Numbered from the stretch's first letter, positions 25,932 through 35,197 are shown. The stretch is DNA of 64,000 bases from Skermanella mucosa (GCF_016765655.2 NZ_CP086106.1:2166501-2230500), one strand, 5' to 3'. A program made the numbers and translations. Notes: a model not told the origin generated them from the sequence alone.

Positions 25932-28712
25932 TCAATCGTCGGCTGCGGCCGCCACCGTCTCGGCGCCCGGGGGAGAAGTGGTTGAAGAAGCGCTCTGGTA
26001 AGGGATGACGAAGGCGAAGGTTGCACCTTGGCCCGGCGCGGTTTCCACCCAGATGCGACCGCCCAGATGTTCGACGATGCGCTTGCAGATGGCAAGGCCC
26101 AAGCCGGTGCCCTGCGGCTTGTCGGTCATGGTGTTGCCGACCTGGCGGAACTTGTCGAAGACGATCTCCGCGTCGCCCGGTGCTATGCCCGGGCCGTTGT
26201 CGGCGACGGCGACGCGGACTCCTTCCGCGACCGGCTCGACGCTGACGACCACCCGGCCGGTCCCCGACGGGGTGAACTTGGCGGCGTTGGACAGCAGGTT
26301 CATCGCGACCTGCGTCAGGCGGTCGTGGTCCCCCCGGACCGGCGGCACGTCGGCCGGGATGCGCTGTTCCAGCGCGACGTCCTTGTCCTTGAACACCTGC
26401 GCGGTGGTCGCCGCCGCGTCGCGCATGATCGCGGCGAGATCGATCGGGCCGATCGTCCAGTCGATCTCGCCGGCCTCGATCTTCGCCATGTCGAGCACCT
26501 GGTTGATCAGGCGGGTCAGCCGCTCGCTCTCGCGGATGATCAGGCCCAGGAACTCCTGCGACTGCTCAAGGTCGATGTCGGGGTTGTCGTGCAGGATCTC
26601 GGCGAAGGCGCGGATCGACGTCAGGGGGGTCCGCAGCTCATGGGTCACCGTCGACAGGAAATCGTCCTTGAGCCGGTCAAGCTCCAGGAGCTTCTCGTTG
26701 GCGGCCCGCAGCGCGATGGACGTGCGCTCCAGCTCGGCGGACTTCTGTTCGAGCTGCCGGCTGTATTCCAGCACCTGGCTGGTCTCGTCCAGCATGCGCA
26801 GCAGCTCGGCCATGGTGACCTCGCCGCCCTTGACGGCGGAGGCGAGGGCCACGCGGGCCGACGCGGCGCCGACCGCGCCGGCCATCAGCCGCTCGCCGAA
26901 CCGGACCAACTCGGCGGTCGCCTGCCGGTCGCGGCGCAGGTCGATGTTGCGGCCGCGGGCGAAGCCGGCGAAGGCCTGCTCGGCCCGCTGCGGCCCGAGG
27001 AATCGCCCGACCAGGTCGACGAGGTCGCCGACCGTCGTGCTGCCCCGCCAGGTGCCGCCCTCGATCGAACGTTCGGTCTGGCGGAACACATCGACGAAGG
27101 CGTGGGCCTGGACCCGCTCCCCGACGCTGGGCCGGTCGAACAGCGACACGCCGACATAAAGGCCGAGATTGGCGAGCATGCTCCAGAACAGCGCGTGCGA
27201 CAGCGGGTCGAGCCCTTCGAGGCCGAACAGGGCATAGGGGCGCAGCAGGGAGATCCCGGCGGGACCGTCGGTCAGGAAGCCGGGGTCGAGCCAGCCCGAC
27301 CGCGCGAAGGAGGGCAGGAGCAGCGTGTAGGTCCAGGCGGCGATGCCGGCGACCAGCCCGGCGATGGCGCCGCGCCGGGTCGCCCGGCTCCAGAAGATGC
27401 CGCCGATCAGGGCCGGGGCGAACTGGGCGACCGCGGTGAAGGAGATCAGCCCGATGGCTCCCAACGCATAGGCGCTGCCGGCGAACCGGAAATAGGCGTA
27501 GCCCAGCAGCAGGATCGTCAGGATGGCGACTCGCCGGATCGCCAGCAGCAGGGGCGTCAGGTCCGGGTGGCGGTCCAGCTTCAGGAGGCGCAGGTTGAGA
27601 AGCGCCGGGATGACGAGATCGTTGGAGACCATGGTGCTGAGCGCCACCGTCTCCACGATGATCATGCTGGTGGCGGCCGACAGGCCTCCCAGGAAGGCGA
27701 ACAGGGCGAGTGCGCGCCAGCCTTCCGACAGCGGCACGGCGAGGACGAACATGTCGGGATCGACCGTGCCGGCGGGGAACAGCAGCATGCCGGCCACCGC
27801 CACCGGCAGCACGAACAGGTTGATCAGCAGCATGTAGAGCGGGAACAGCCAGACCGCGCGGCGCAGGTGCGACTCCCGCATGTTCTCCACCACCGTCACC
27901 TGGAACTGCCGCGGCAGGCAGATGATCGCCGCCATGGAGAGCAGCGTGACCGTGATCCAGCTGCCGTCCGCCAGGGCCGGGTCGGCGGTCAGCAGGCGCG
28001 CGGTCCTGGGGTCGGCCGCAGCATTATCGAACAGGTCGGTGAAGCCGTCGTGCAGGCCCCACACGACCATGATGCCGACCGCCAGGAAGGAGACCAGCTT
28101 GACCACGCTCTCGAACGCGACCGCCGCGACCATGCCCTGGTGGTGCTCGGTGGCGTCGATGTTGCGGGTGCCGAACACGATGGCGAAGGCGGCCATCAGC
28201 AGGGCAACGTAGAACGCCTTGTCCGCGAGCAGGGCCGCCTGCGGCCCCGTCCCGAAGCCGGAGGGATCGGTGCCGGCCAGCACGTCGAAGCTGACCGACA
28301 CCGCCTTGAGCTGGAGCGCGATATAGGGCGTGATGCCGACGATCGCGACGGCGGCGACCAGCCCGCCGAGCAGGTGGCTCTTGCCGTAGCGGGACGCGAT
28401 GAAATCGGCGATCGAGGTGCTGCGCTGCTTGCGGGCGATCCGCAGGATCTTGGCGATCACGAGATACCCCAGCACCATGACCAGGGTCGGCCCGAGATAG
28501 ACCGGCAGGAACCCGATGCCCAGCGTCGCCGCCCGCCCGACGCTGCCGTAGAAGGTCCATGTGGTGCAGAAGACGCCGAGGGACAGGGCGTAGACATAGG
28601 GGCTCGCGATGACGCTTCGGCCCCGGTCGGCCCTGCGGTCGGCCACCCAGGCGATCGCGAACAGCAGGAACAGGTAGGAGAAGGATGCGACGGCGATCAG
28701 CGAGGCCGGCAT
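25932..28712 (-). CDS. Sodium:solute symporter / histidine kinase fusion (CbrA-like)
   Basis: A PutP/SSS-type transporter domain joined to a histidine kinase. Residues 1 to about 500 hold 12-13 TM helices with SSS landmarks (SPYVYALSLGVFCTTWTFYGSVGRAA near the start; GGLSAATSMIIVETVALSTMVSNDL). A linker with a coiled coil (EYSRQLEQKSAELERTSIALRAANEKL) leads to HisKA with His691 in TVTHELRTPLTS and a HATPase domain with NLLSNAAKF, DNGPGI and GTGLGLAI. No receiver is attached, but a single-domain regulator is encoded upstream in the same operon. Start ATG at 28712 overlaps the stop of the preceding small gene (TGATG). The sensed solute is unknown; CbrA in Pseudomonas takes up histidine and controls carbon/nitrogen use. 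Confidence 0.95.
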   Translation of the reverse strand: MPASLIAVASFSYLFLLFAIAWVADRRADRGRSVIASPYVYALSLGVFCTTWTFYGSVGRAATLGIGFLPVYLGPTLVMVLGYLVIAKILRIARKQRSTSIADFIASRYGKSHLLGGLVAAVAIVGITPYIALQLKAVSVSFDVLAGTDPSGFGTGPQAALLADKAFYVALLMAAFAIVFGTRNIDATEHHQGMVAAVAFESVVKLVSFLAVGIMVVWGLHDGFTDLFDNAAADPRTARLLTADPALADGSWITVTLLSMAAIICLPRQFQVTVVENMRESHLRRAVWLFPLYMLLINLFVLPVAVAGMLLFPAGTVDPDMFVLAVPLSEGWRALALFAFLGGLSAATSMIIVETVALSTMVSNDLVIPALLNLRLLKLDRHPDLTPLLLAIRRVAILTILLLGYAYFRFAGSAYALGAIGLISFTAVAQFAPALIGGIFWSRATRRGAIAGLVAGIAAWTYTLLLPSFARSGWLDPGFLTDGPAGISLLRPYALFGLEGLDPLSHALFWSMLANLGLYVGVSLFDRPSVGERVQAHAFVDVFRQTERSIEGGTWRGSTTVGDLVDLVGRFLGPQRAEQAFAGFARGRNIDLRRDRQATAELVRFGERLMAGAVGAASARVALASAVKGGEVTMAELLRMLDETSQVLEYSRQLEQKSAELERTSIALRAANEKLLELDRLKDDFLSTVTHELRTPLTSIRAFAEILHDNPDIDLEQSQEFLGLIIRESERLTRLINQVLDMAKIEAGEIDWTIGPIDLAAIMRDAAATTAQVFKDKDVALEQRIPADVPPVRGDHDRLTQVAMNLLSNAAKFTPSGTGRVVVSVEPVAEGVRVAVADNGPGIAPGDAEIVFDKFRQVGNTMTDKPQGTGLGLAICKRIVEHLGGRIWVETAPGQGATFAFVIPYQSASSTTSPPGAETVAAAADD

Positions 28713-28960
28713 CACCGCTTGTCCTCGTCACGCTGGCGCCGTTCCATCGCCAGCCCCAGCAGGATGATCACCAGCGCCCAGGCGGCGAAGATGTAGACCA
28801 GCAGCGCCGGCCAGCCGAACAGGGTGCCCGGAGCCCCGAACGCCTTCAGCAGCGGCGGGTTGAACAGCACCAGCGCCAGCAGGAACAGCGCGACGAGGCG
28901 TTCACCGGACGGTGATCCCGGGGATCCCCCGGGCGGCGCCCTGTCGCGCCGGGCGGTCAA
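28712..28960 (-). CDS. Small two-helix membrane protein of the symporter-kinase operon
   Basis: 82 residues: a polar Arg/Pro/Gly-rich N-tail, then two TM helices (LVALFLLALVLFNPPLLKAF; ALLVYIFAAWALVIILLGLA) and a charged C-tail. The position just before an SSS-type transporter, with 1-nt (TGATG) and 4-nt (28957-28960) overlaps to its neighbours, parallels the small DUF4212/YhdT-like subunits that accompany SSS permeases. It may be an accessory subunit of the symporter-kinase (inference). Confidence 0.75.
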   Translation of the reverse strand: MTARRDRAPPGGSPGSPSGERLVALFLLALVLFNPPLLKAFGAPGTLFGWPALLVYIFAAWALVIILLGLAMERRQRDEDKR

Positions 28961-31059
28961 AACGCCCGCTCCCGCGCGTGCAGTTCGACCAGGATGTTGG
29001 CGCTTCGGATCGCGTCGTCGAGCGTGATGACGTTCTGTTCCCGCAGCATGTCGACGAACCGCAGGAAGATCGCCGCGGTCAGCAGGCTGTCGCCCAGGGC
29101 GGTGTGGCGGTCGACCACCTGGATGCCCAGCCGCTTGGCGATGCCGTCCAGCGTGTGGTCGGCATCCGGCCCCTGGAGCTGGCGCGACAGCAGCATGGTG
29201 TCGAGCACGGGATGGTCGAACCGGACCCCGCTGACCTTCTCCTTCATCTTGAGGAACTTGAGGTCGAAGGCGGCATTGTGGGCGACCAGCACGGCGCCCG
29301 ACACGAACAGGTGGAACTGCGGCAGCACGACCGATGCCCGCGGCTTGCCGCGCACCATGTCGTCGGTGACGCCGTGGAACTGGATGGTCTCCGGCGGGAT
29401 CATTCGGCCGGGATCGACCAGCTGGCTGAAGGTCTCGCCGGTCAGGATGCGCCCGTTGACGATCCGCACGCCGGCGATCTGGATGATCTCGTCACCGTCC
29501 GACGGGCGGAGGCCGGTCGTTTCGGTATCGAAAACGACGAAGGTCAGCTTGTCGAGCGGCGTCCGGCCCAACTCGGCCGTGGCGATCGGCTGGTGCAGCA
29601 GGGAGAAATCGAAGAATTCCGGCCGGGCCGAGGGCGGCGCGCGGTCGGCATGGCCGTGGAGCTGTTCGGTCGGCGGCAGCGGCACGCGCATGCGAGCCAG
29701 CCCGGGCCGGGGAGCGTCGCACCACAGTTCGCTCCGGTGATGCTGCAGGACGTCGGTGACGGTCAGGCCGCCCAGCGCGTCGGGCAGGGCCTGTTCCATC
29801 CAGCCGTCCACGACGGAGGAGGCGACCGGCGTGCCGCTCCACGAGATGTCGACGAAGACCCAGGAGCCCCCGGTCTCCGCCGAAAGGTCGAAGTTCCCGG
29901 CGCCGGTGACCTCGCCCAGCCGCCGCACCAGATGGTCGAGCAGCACGACGAGGCTGTAGCTGTCGCCGTGCAGCCATTGCGGCAGCCCGGTCAGCGTGAT
30001 GGCCGGCCCGCCGGCGGCGGCGACCCGGGCGATCACAAGGTTGATCAGGTTGCCGGAGTGGATGTCGCTCATCGGCCAGGCGCCGGTGATGATGCTGCGG
30101 TAGTCGCCGGTCACGCGCTCCAGGCGGTTGGACAGGGCCGCGCATTCCTCCAGGATCACCTGTTCGAACGCCCGGCGCGACTCCCTGTCCAGGTCGGGGT
30201 TGTCGGACAGGGTCTCGGCCGCGGCCAGCAGGTTGGCGACCGGCGGCCGGAATCCCTCGGTCGCGGCCCGAAGGACCGCGTCGCGCTTGCCCAGCGCCGC
30301 CAGTTCTGCGGTGACGTCGTCGAAGGTGACCACATAGCCGGTTATGATGTCCTCCTCCTGGAGAATCAGGCTCATGCGCCCCTGGAGCAGGTAGCGCCCG
30401 TCGGTGGTGGCGGCGACGAACTCGGCGGTGACGCCCATGGGGTGGCTGTGGTGGCGCCCATCCTTGACCCGCAGGGTCAGCCGCTCCAGCGTGTGGAGCA
30501 CGGGAGCCCGGGTCACCACCTGCAGCAGGTTCCGGCCGAGGCCCAGGTCGCCGGTCAGGTGGAGCAGGGTCAGGGCCGCCTGGTTGTAGAGCAGGATCTG
30601 GTGCTGCTGGTTGCACACCAGCACGCCCTCGTGCAGGTCGCGCAGCAGGGTGGAAAGCCGGCTCTTCTGTTCCTGCACCACCGCGGTCGAGGAGGCGACC
30701 GCCTCGTCTATGTCGGACCGCGCGGCGGCCAGTTTCTCGCCAAGCTCGTTGATCGCCTGGGGCAGGGGGGAGAGCGCCGCGTACCGCTCCGGCGGGACCC
30801 GGGCCGCCACGGTGCCGTGGCCGATCACCCGGGCCTCTCCGGCCAGCGCCGCCAGGGACCGCAGGATGCTCCCGTCGACGATCCGCCACAGGGCGAACAC
30901 GGCTGCCAGCGCGATGGCGGCCCCGCCGACGGCCTGGGTCACCAGCGGGTTGCCGGCCCCGTCGGCGTTGGCCATCGCCGACGGCAGCAGGATCATCAGG
31001 ACGGCGGCGACCGCACCGACCGACGCGAACAGGAGGGCCATTCTGCGGCGTCCGTCCAT
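28957..31059 (-). CDS. Membrane-anchored HAMP-PAS-pseudokinase fused to a DEDDh 3'-5' exonuclease
   Basis: Unusual fusion of 700 residues. TM helices at about 7-27 and 42-60, HAMP about 60-110, and a PAS domain about 135-250. A degenerate histidine-kinase-like region follows, about 251-465, where the HELRTP box reads TEGFRPPV and the phosphoacceptor His is missing. A DnaQ/epsilon-type exonuclease occupies about 504-675 with ExoI Asp511/Glu513 (VVFDTETTG), ExoII Asp599 (HNAAFD) and ExoIII His652/Asp657 (RHTALGDS), all catalytic residues present. The exonuclease should act on DNA or RNA ends or small nucleotides at the membrane under control of the sensor part (inference). It lies in an operon with a response regulator and a symporter-kinase. 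Confidence 0.9.
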   Translation of the reverse strand: MDGRRRMALLFASVGAVAAVLMILLPSAMANADGAGNPLVTQAVGGAAIALAAVFALWRIVDGSILRSLAALAGEARVIGHGTVAARVPPERYAALSPLPQAINELGEKLAAARSDIDEAVASSTAVVQEQKSRLSTLLRDLHEGVLVCNQQHQILLYNQAALTLLHLTGDLGLGRNLLQVVTRAPVLHTLERLTLRVKDGRHHSHPMGVTAEFVAATTDGRYLLQGRMSLILQEEDIITGYVVTFDDVTAELAALGKRDAVLRAATEGFRPPVANLLAAAETLSDNPDLDRESRRAFEQVILEECAALSNRLERVTGDYRSIITGAWPMSDIHSGNLINLVIARVAAAGGPAITLTGLPQWLHGDSYSLVVLLDHLVRRLGEVTGAGNFDLSAETGGSWVFVDISWSGTPVASSVVDGWMEQALPDALGGLTVTDVLQHHRSELWCDAPRPGLARMRVPLPPTEQLHGHADRAPPSARPEFFDFSLLHQPIATAELGRTPLDKLTFVVFDTETTGLRPSDGDEIIQIAGVRIVNGRILTGETFSQLVDPGRMIPPETIQFHGVTDDMVRGKPRASVVLPQFHLFVSGAVLVAHNAAFDLKFLKMKEKVSGVRFDHPVLDTMLLSRQLQGPDADHTLDGIAKRLGIQVVDRHTALGDSLLTAAIFLRFVDMLREQNVITLDDAIRSANILVELHARERAF

Positions 31060-31084
31060 GGATTGCAGGCTCCCGTGCGAACGG

Positions 31085-31456
31085 TCAGGCGGCGGCGAGG
31101 TGCTTGCGCACCGTTTCGACCAGGTCGCGGGTGGAGAAGGGCTTGGTGATGTAGTCCGTCGCCCCGAGCGCCATGCCCTTCTGCCGTTCGACGTCGCGGC
31201 TCTTGGCGGTCAGCATGATCACCGGCAGCCGCTGCCAGGCGGGGTTGGCCCGTATGGTCTGGCAGACGTCGAAGCCGTCGCGCTTGGGCATCATGGCGTC
31301 GAGAAGGATCAGGTCCGGGACCGCCTGCTCGACCGCCTGGATGACCTCCTCGCCGTTCCTGGCGAGACGGACTTCGTAGCCCGCCTTCTGGAGCAGGAAC
31401 TGGAGCGAGAGCAGGATGCTCGGCTCGTCGTCGGCGATCAGGATGGATTGGCTCAT
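31085..31456 (-). CDS. Single-domain response regulator (CheY-like)
   Basis: 123-residue stand-alone receiver with acidic pocket Asp9/Asp10 (LIADDEPS), phosphoacceptor Asp53 in LILLDAMMPK, switch Thr in MLTAK and Lys in YITKPF. No output domain. It is the first gene of the operon, 25 bp before the exonuclease gene, and a natural phosphoryl partner of the symporter-kinase downstream, which lacks a receiver of its own. Start at 31456 (MSQSILIADDE); the longer upstream frame is unlikely. Confidence 0.93.
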   Translation of the reverse strand: MSQSILIADDEPSILLSLQFLLQKAGYEVRLARNGEEVIQAVEQAVPDLILLDAMMPKRDGFDVCQTIRANPAWQRLPVIMLTAKSRDVERQKGMALGATDYITKPFSTRDLVETVRKHLAAA

Positions 31457-31587
31457 GAACGGCGTTTCCTCCGGCGCCCAACCCCGCGGCCGGGGCTGTT
31501 TCTTATTAGTTATGGTCAACACCAGTGGCGCCCAATGTACCCAGAGGGCTTCTACCCGATCAACAGCGACTATAAGAAAATTGTGAT

Positions 31588-32532
31588 TTAGCGGACGCGA
31601 ATGACATTACCGCGAAGATTTGCCGCACTGCGGAGTTCATCGGAGGCATCGGCCGCCTCCTTCTCCGTGCCGTAGCGGCCGACCCGGACCACCTTCCAGG
31701 CCTTGCCCGCGCCGTTTGTCCAGTCCGAGACGAAGGCGTCCCAGCCCTTGCCCGAAAGCTCGCGCGCGAGGCTGGCGGCGTTCGCCGGATCCTGGAAGCT
31801 GCCGACCTGGACCGTGTAATAGCGGCTGGGGATGGAATCCGCCTGCCGATCCCTTCCGGACCGCTCGGGCACCGGCAGGGTCGCGGACACGCCGGGGACG
31901 GGGGCGGCATCGCGCGGCTTCGACACCAGATCGCTGAGCGCCGCGATCGCCGGATCGATGGCCGGCTCGGCGGGGGGGGCCGGCTTCTCCGGCGGCGGTT
32001 CGGTCACCGCCTCCGGCGGCGGTTCGGCCACCGCCTCGGGCGGCGGTGCTTCCACCGGGGCCGCCAAGGCGGGAGGCGGCTCCATGGGAGCGGGCGGCGC
32101 ATCCGGAACGGCCGCCGCCGTCATCTCCGCCGGCGGGGGCGGCTCGGGTGGCTGCGGCTCCGGCGTGATCTCGGTGGGCGCCTGCGGCTCCGGCGCGATC
32201 ACGGCGGGCGGCTGCGGAGCGGGCGCGGCTTCCTCGGCCACCTGCGGCGGCGCATCCCGCATCGGCGCCGGTTGCGGGACCGGAGGCGCCGAAGGCGGCA
32301 TCGGCGGGAGAATCGATGAGGGCGGCGGCGGATCGGCGGCGACCTGAGGGGACGGGCTCACCGACGGAGGCGGGGGAGAAGCGGGCACGGGGGGGTTGGG
32401 CGGCTCTGCCGCCGGCTCGACGGTTACCGTGGTGGTGCGCGGCGGAGGAGCGAGCATCACCGTGCTGACCCAGGCTCCGGCCGCGAAGGTCAGTACCAGT
32501 CCCACGGCCATGGCGGTGGATTTGAAGTTCAT
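31588..32532 (-). CDS. Proline-rich SPOR-domain envelope protein
   Basis: 314 residues: an N-terminal signal anchor (AVGLVLTFAAGAWVSTVML), a long Pro/Ala/Glu-rich linker (about 35-215) with PEPQPPEPPPP-type repeats, and a C-terminal SPOR domain (RYYTVQVGSFQDPANAASLA through NLRGNVIRV). SPOR domains bind denuded glycan strands at the division septum. The linker could span the periplasm, giving a DamX/FtsN-like layout, though it lacks FtsN essential motifs that I can recognise. Confidence 0.88.
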   Translation of the reverse strand: MNFKSTAMAVGLVLTFAAGAWVSTVMLAPPPRTTTVTVEPAAEPPNPPVPASPPPPSVSPSPQVAADPPPPSSILPPMPPSAPPVPQPAPMRDAPPQVAEEAAPAPQPPAVIAPEPQAPTEITPEPQPPEPPPPAEMTAAAVPDAPPAPMEPPPALAAPVEAPPPEAVAEPPPEAVTEPPPEKPAPPAEPAIDPAIAALSDLVSKPRDAAPVPGVSATLPVPERSGRDRQADSIPSRYYTVQVGSFQDPANAASLARELSGKGWDAFVSDWTNGAGKAWKVVRVGRYGTEKEAADASDELRSAANLRGNVIRVR

Positions 32533-32641
32533 CGAGCACTATCCGGCCCGGGCGCGTCGAGCCCTCCAGGCCAGCTCCGTTTATTTTTCTGTCCTTCGGT
32601 CGAATAGGCGCCCGGAGGTCTTAAGGGCTCGTAAATCAAAA

Positions 32642-32684
32642 TGCGGGGGATCCACCGCCCTGGTCGCGCGGTGGATCCCCCGCA
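32642..32684 (-). terminator. Rho-independent terminator after tatA
   Basis: A perfect 17-bp stem (32642-32658 with 32668-32684) and a 9-nt loop, followed on the minus strand by TTTTGATTT. It lies 28 bp past the tatA stop and insulates tatA from the SPOR gene. Confidence 0.85.
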
Positions 32685-32711
32685 GTCCGAAAAGACCGTG
32701 CGGCGTCGCGG

Positions 32712-32924
32712 TCAGGTGCGCGAAACGCTATCACGGGGCAGCTCAGCCGTGCGGCCGGCGGGGGCCGCCGGGACTTCCGGGGATTCGTCCTCCCGAAGTC
32801 CGCTCCGGAACTGCTTCATGCCGCGGGCGATGTCGCCCATAGCCTGGGGAATCCGCTTGGTGCCGAACAGCAGCATGACGGCTGCCAGAACGACGATCCA
32901 GTGGAAGAGGCTGAAGGAACCCAT
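32712..32924 (-). CDS. tatA: Sec-independent protein translocase subunit TatA
   Basis: 70 residues. A short N-terminal TM helix (MGSFSLFHWIVVLAAVMLLFG) with the hinge Gly and a following amphipathic helix TKRIPQAMGDIARGMKQFR are diagnostic. The remainder is a charged, disordered tail. tatB and tatC are not adjacent, so this is either a scattered tat locus or a second TatA. It is relevant to the Tat-type signal seen on the frameshifted binding protein. Start at 32924. Confidence 0.92.
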   Translation of the reverse strand: MGSFSLFHWIVVLAAVMLLFGTKRIPQAMGDIARGMKQFRSGLREDESPEVPAAPAGRTAELPRDSVSRT

Positions 32925-33211
32925 AATCTTGTCTCCAGTGAGGCCCCGCCTTGCCGGCAGTTCCCGGTTGAGTGATTGTCCGCTGCTAGCTTGCCGCGCT
33001 TGAAGGATGGACGGCAAGCCATCCGCTTCCGACCTGTCTGCCGCCGCCAAGCATGATCCGATACTCAGTATAGATGCTCCGGTCGGCACATAACAGCATT
33101 AGCTTTATAAGCTTTATTTGCGGCTTGTCGCGCGCGACCGCTGATGATAGCGAAGATGCGCCACTGAAGCCCGCATCCCGCGACCGGCCCCCGCGCCATT
33201 TCCGGAGTCCG

Positions 33212-34993
33212 ATGTCCGCCCTCACTTTCCAGACCATCGTGGTGTTCGCGCTGCTTGTCGGCGTATTCATCGCCTTTATCCGCGAGTGGGTGCCGCCGGA
33301 CATCGTTGCGCTGACGACGGCGGCCATCCTGCTTCTGACCGGCGTCCTGGGCACGGACGAGGTGCTGGCCGTCTTCAGCAACAATGCGGTCGCGACGGTG
33401 GCGGCGATGTTCGTGCTGAGCGCCGCGCTGGAGCGGACCGGCGTCGTGGAGGCTTTGGGCAATGCCGCCATGCGGGTGGTGGGGCGCGACCGGATGCTGG
33501 CTTTCGTGATGCTGGTCGGGCTGGCCGTGGTCACCTCGGCCTTCATCAACAACACGCCCGTGGTGGTGATCCTCACGCCGGTCGCGGTCCGGCTCTGCCT
33601 CCATCTCGGGATGGCACCCAGCAAGCTGCTGATCCCGCTGTCGTTCGCCGCGATCTTCGGCGGCACCTGCACGCTCATCGGAACCTCGACCAACCTGCTG
33701 GTGGACGGCGTCGCCCAGCGCATGGGCATGGAAGCCTTCGGCATCTTCGAGATCACCGGCTTCGGCGTGATCATGGCCCTGATCGGCATCGCCTATCTGG
33801 TGCTGGTCGGGTACCGGCTGCTGCCGGACCGCGAGACCACGGGCGAGTTGCTGTCCAACCAGCCCCAGCGTCAGTACCTGACCGAGGTGGTGGTGCCTCC
33901 GGGCAGCCCGGTGATGGGCATGACCCTGAAGGAGGCCAAGCTCGTCAACCTTTCCAACGCCCGGGTCATCGACGTTGTGAGGCAGGATGAATCGCTGCGC
34001 CGGGAACTGGACACCGTGGTGCTGCGCGCGGGCGACCGCATCCTGATGAAGAGCGGGATGGAAGGCGTGATGGGCCTGCGCGAGCATGCCGGGTTCGCCT
34101 TCGATCCGCAGGTGGACCTGCAGGAGATGTCGACGCGGAGCACCCGTGTGGTGGAAGGCATCATCGGCCCGCGCTCCGGTTTCGTCGACCACCGTCTGGC
34201 GGAATTCAATCTGCGGCGGCGGTACGGCCTCTACATGATTGCGGTACACCGGCAAGGCATCAATCTGCGCGAAAAGTTCGAGGAGGTCCGCCTCGAAGTC
34301 GGCGACATGGTGATCCTGGAGGGGCCGGAAGAAGGCATCCGGCGGCTGGTCGAGTCGGGCGACCTGATCAACCTGACGGAGCCGGTCCACAACCCGATGC
34401 GCCGCGCCAAGGCGCCGATCGCGATCGGCGCGGTCTTGGCCGTGGTCATACTCGCGGCCCTGGACATCATGCCGATCGCGGGTCTGGCGCTGATCGCGGC
34501 GGTGGGCGTCGTGCTCACGGGCTGCCTTGACCGGGACGAGGCCTACCGCTCGATCGAGTGGCGTATCCTGTTCCTGATCCTGGGCATGCTGACCCTCGGC
34601 GCCGCCATGGAGAAGACGGGGGCGGTCCAGCTTGTGGCGGGAACCGTGGTCGATGCGGTCGGCCGCAGCGAACCGCTGATCATGCTGTCGCTCGTCTACT
34701 TCCTGGCGTCCGCCCTGACGGAAATCGTCAGCAACAATGCCGTCGCCGTGCTGCTGACACCGATAGCCATAGGGATCGCGCAGCAGCTCGGCGTCGATCC
34801 GAGGCCCTTCGTGGTCGCCGTGATGTTCGGCGCCTCCGCGAGCTTCGCGACGCCGATCGGCTATCAGACGAACACGTTCGTCTATGGCGCGGGGGGATAC
34901 AAGTACATGGACTTCGTCAAGGTAGGGCTGCCGCTCAACCTGCTTTTCTGGGCCGTCGCGACCTTCCTGATACCGCTTTTCTGGCCGTTCTGA
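33212..34993 (+). CDS. SLC13/DASS-type anion symporter with two TrkA-C domains
   Basis: 593-residue inner-membrane transporter of the SLC13/ArsB-NhaD superfamily, probably for sulfate or dicarboxylates. Two membrane halves each carry an SNN motif and re-entrant hairpins (FSNNAVATVAAMF, INNTPVVVILTPV; TEIVSNNAVAVLLTPIAIG). A pair of TrkA-C (RCK_C) domains lies between them, roughly 215-390, with VVVPPGSPVMGMTLKEAKL and GFVDHRLAEFNLRRRYG. GTCTLIGTSTNLLV marks the substrate region. The ATG at 33212 is preferred over the one at 33074, whose extension is polar and non-homologous. Confidence 0.92.
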   Translation: MSALTFQTIVVFALLVGVFIAFIREWVPPDIVALTTAAILLLTGVLGTDEVLAVFSNNAVATVAAMFVLSAALERTGVVEALGNAAMRVVGRDRMLAFVMLVGLAVVTSAFINNTPVVVILTPVAVRLCLHLGMAPSKLLIPLSFAAIFGGTCTLIGTSTNLLVDGVAQRMGMEAFGIFEITGFGVIMALIGIAYLVLVGYRLLPDRETTGELLSNQPQRQYLTEVVVPPGSPVMGMTLKEAKLVNLSNARVIDVVRQDESLRRELDTVVLRAGDRILMKSGMEGVMGLREHAGFAFDPQVDLQEMSTRSTRVVEGIIGPRSGFVDHRLAEFNLRRRYGLYMIAVHRQGINLREKFEEVRLEVGDMVILEGPEEGIRRLVESGDLINLTEPVHNPMRRAKAPIAIGAVLAVVILAALDIMPIAGLALIAAVGVVLTGCLDRDEAYRSIEWRILFLILGMLTLGAAMEKTGAVQLVAGTVVDAVGRSEPLIMLSLVYFLASALTEIVSNNAVAVLLTPIAIGIAQQLGVDPRPFVVAVMFGASASFATPIGYQTNTFVYGAGGYKYMDFVKVGLPLNLLFWAVATFLIPLFWPF

Positions 34994-35017
34994 GGCCGGC
35001 CGGAACGCGGATGAGGG

Positions 35018-35197
35018 TCAGCGGGCGAAGCGCGGCATCTTCGATCCGCACAACAGGTCGTCGAGCCGGTAGGCCATGTCCATCGCCATCTGGAAGGTGG
35101 GCTTGTCGAAGATCGGTTGCGGTCCGGCTTCATAGCAGAGAAGGCGCGCGTTCCGGATGGCGGAGTTGATGCTGGCGGGCTGGAGGTGGTGGTTCAT
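35018..35197 (-). CDS. Small hypothetical protein (59 aa)
   Basis: Begins MNHHLQPASINSAIRNARLL and ends GSKMPRFAR; one Cys pair-like feature (LLCYEAG and DDLLCGS). No domain recognised and no membrane segment. It sits alone between the SLC13 gene and the xylose transporter, with its stop 24 bp from the convergent SLC13 stop. A longer start at 35275 is possible. Confidence 0.42.
   Translation of the reverse strand: MNHHLQPASINSAIRNARLLCYEAGPQPIFDKPTFQMAMDMAYRLDDLLCGSKMPRFAR

Noticed and set aside
26028-28796. Very long open frame (922 codons) on the plus strand opposite the symporter-kinase
   Set aside because: Composition is the Gln/Arg/Asp/Gly-rich pattern typical of antisense frames in GC-rich genes, and the minus strand encodes a recognisable multi-domain protein.
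32012-32400. Short tandem GGCGGCGG-type repeats in the SPOR gene region
   Set aside because: These are codons of the Pro/Glu-rich linker (PPE and PEP repeats), not an independent DNA repeat.
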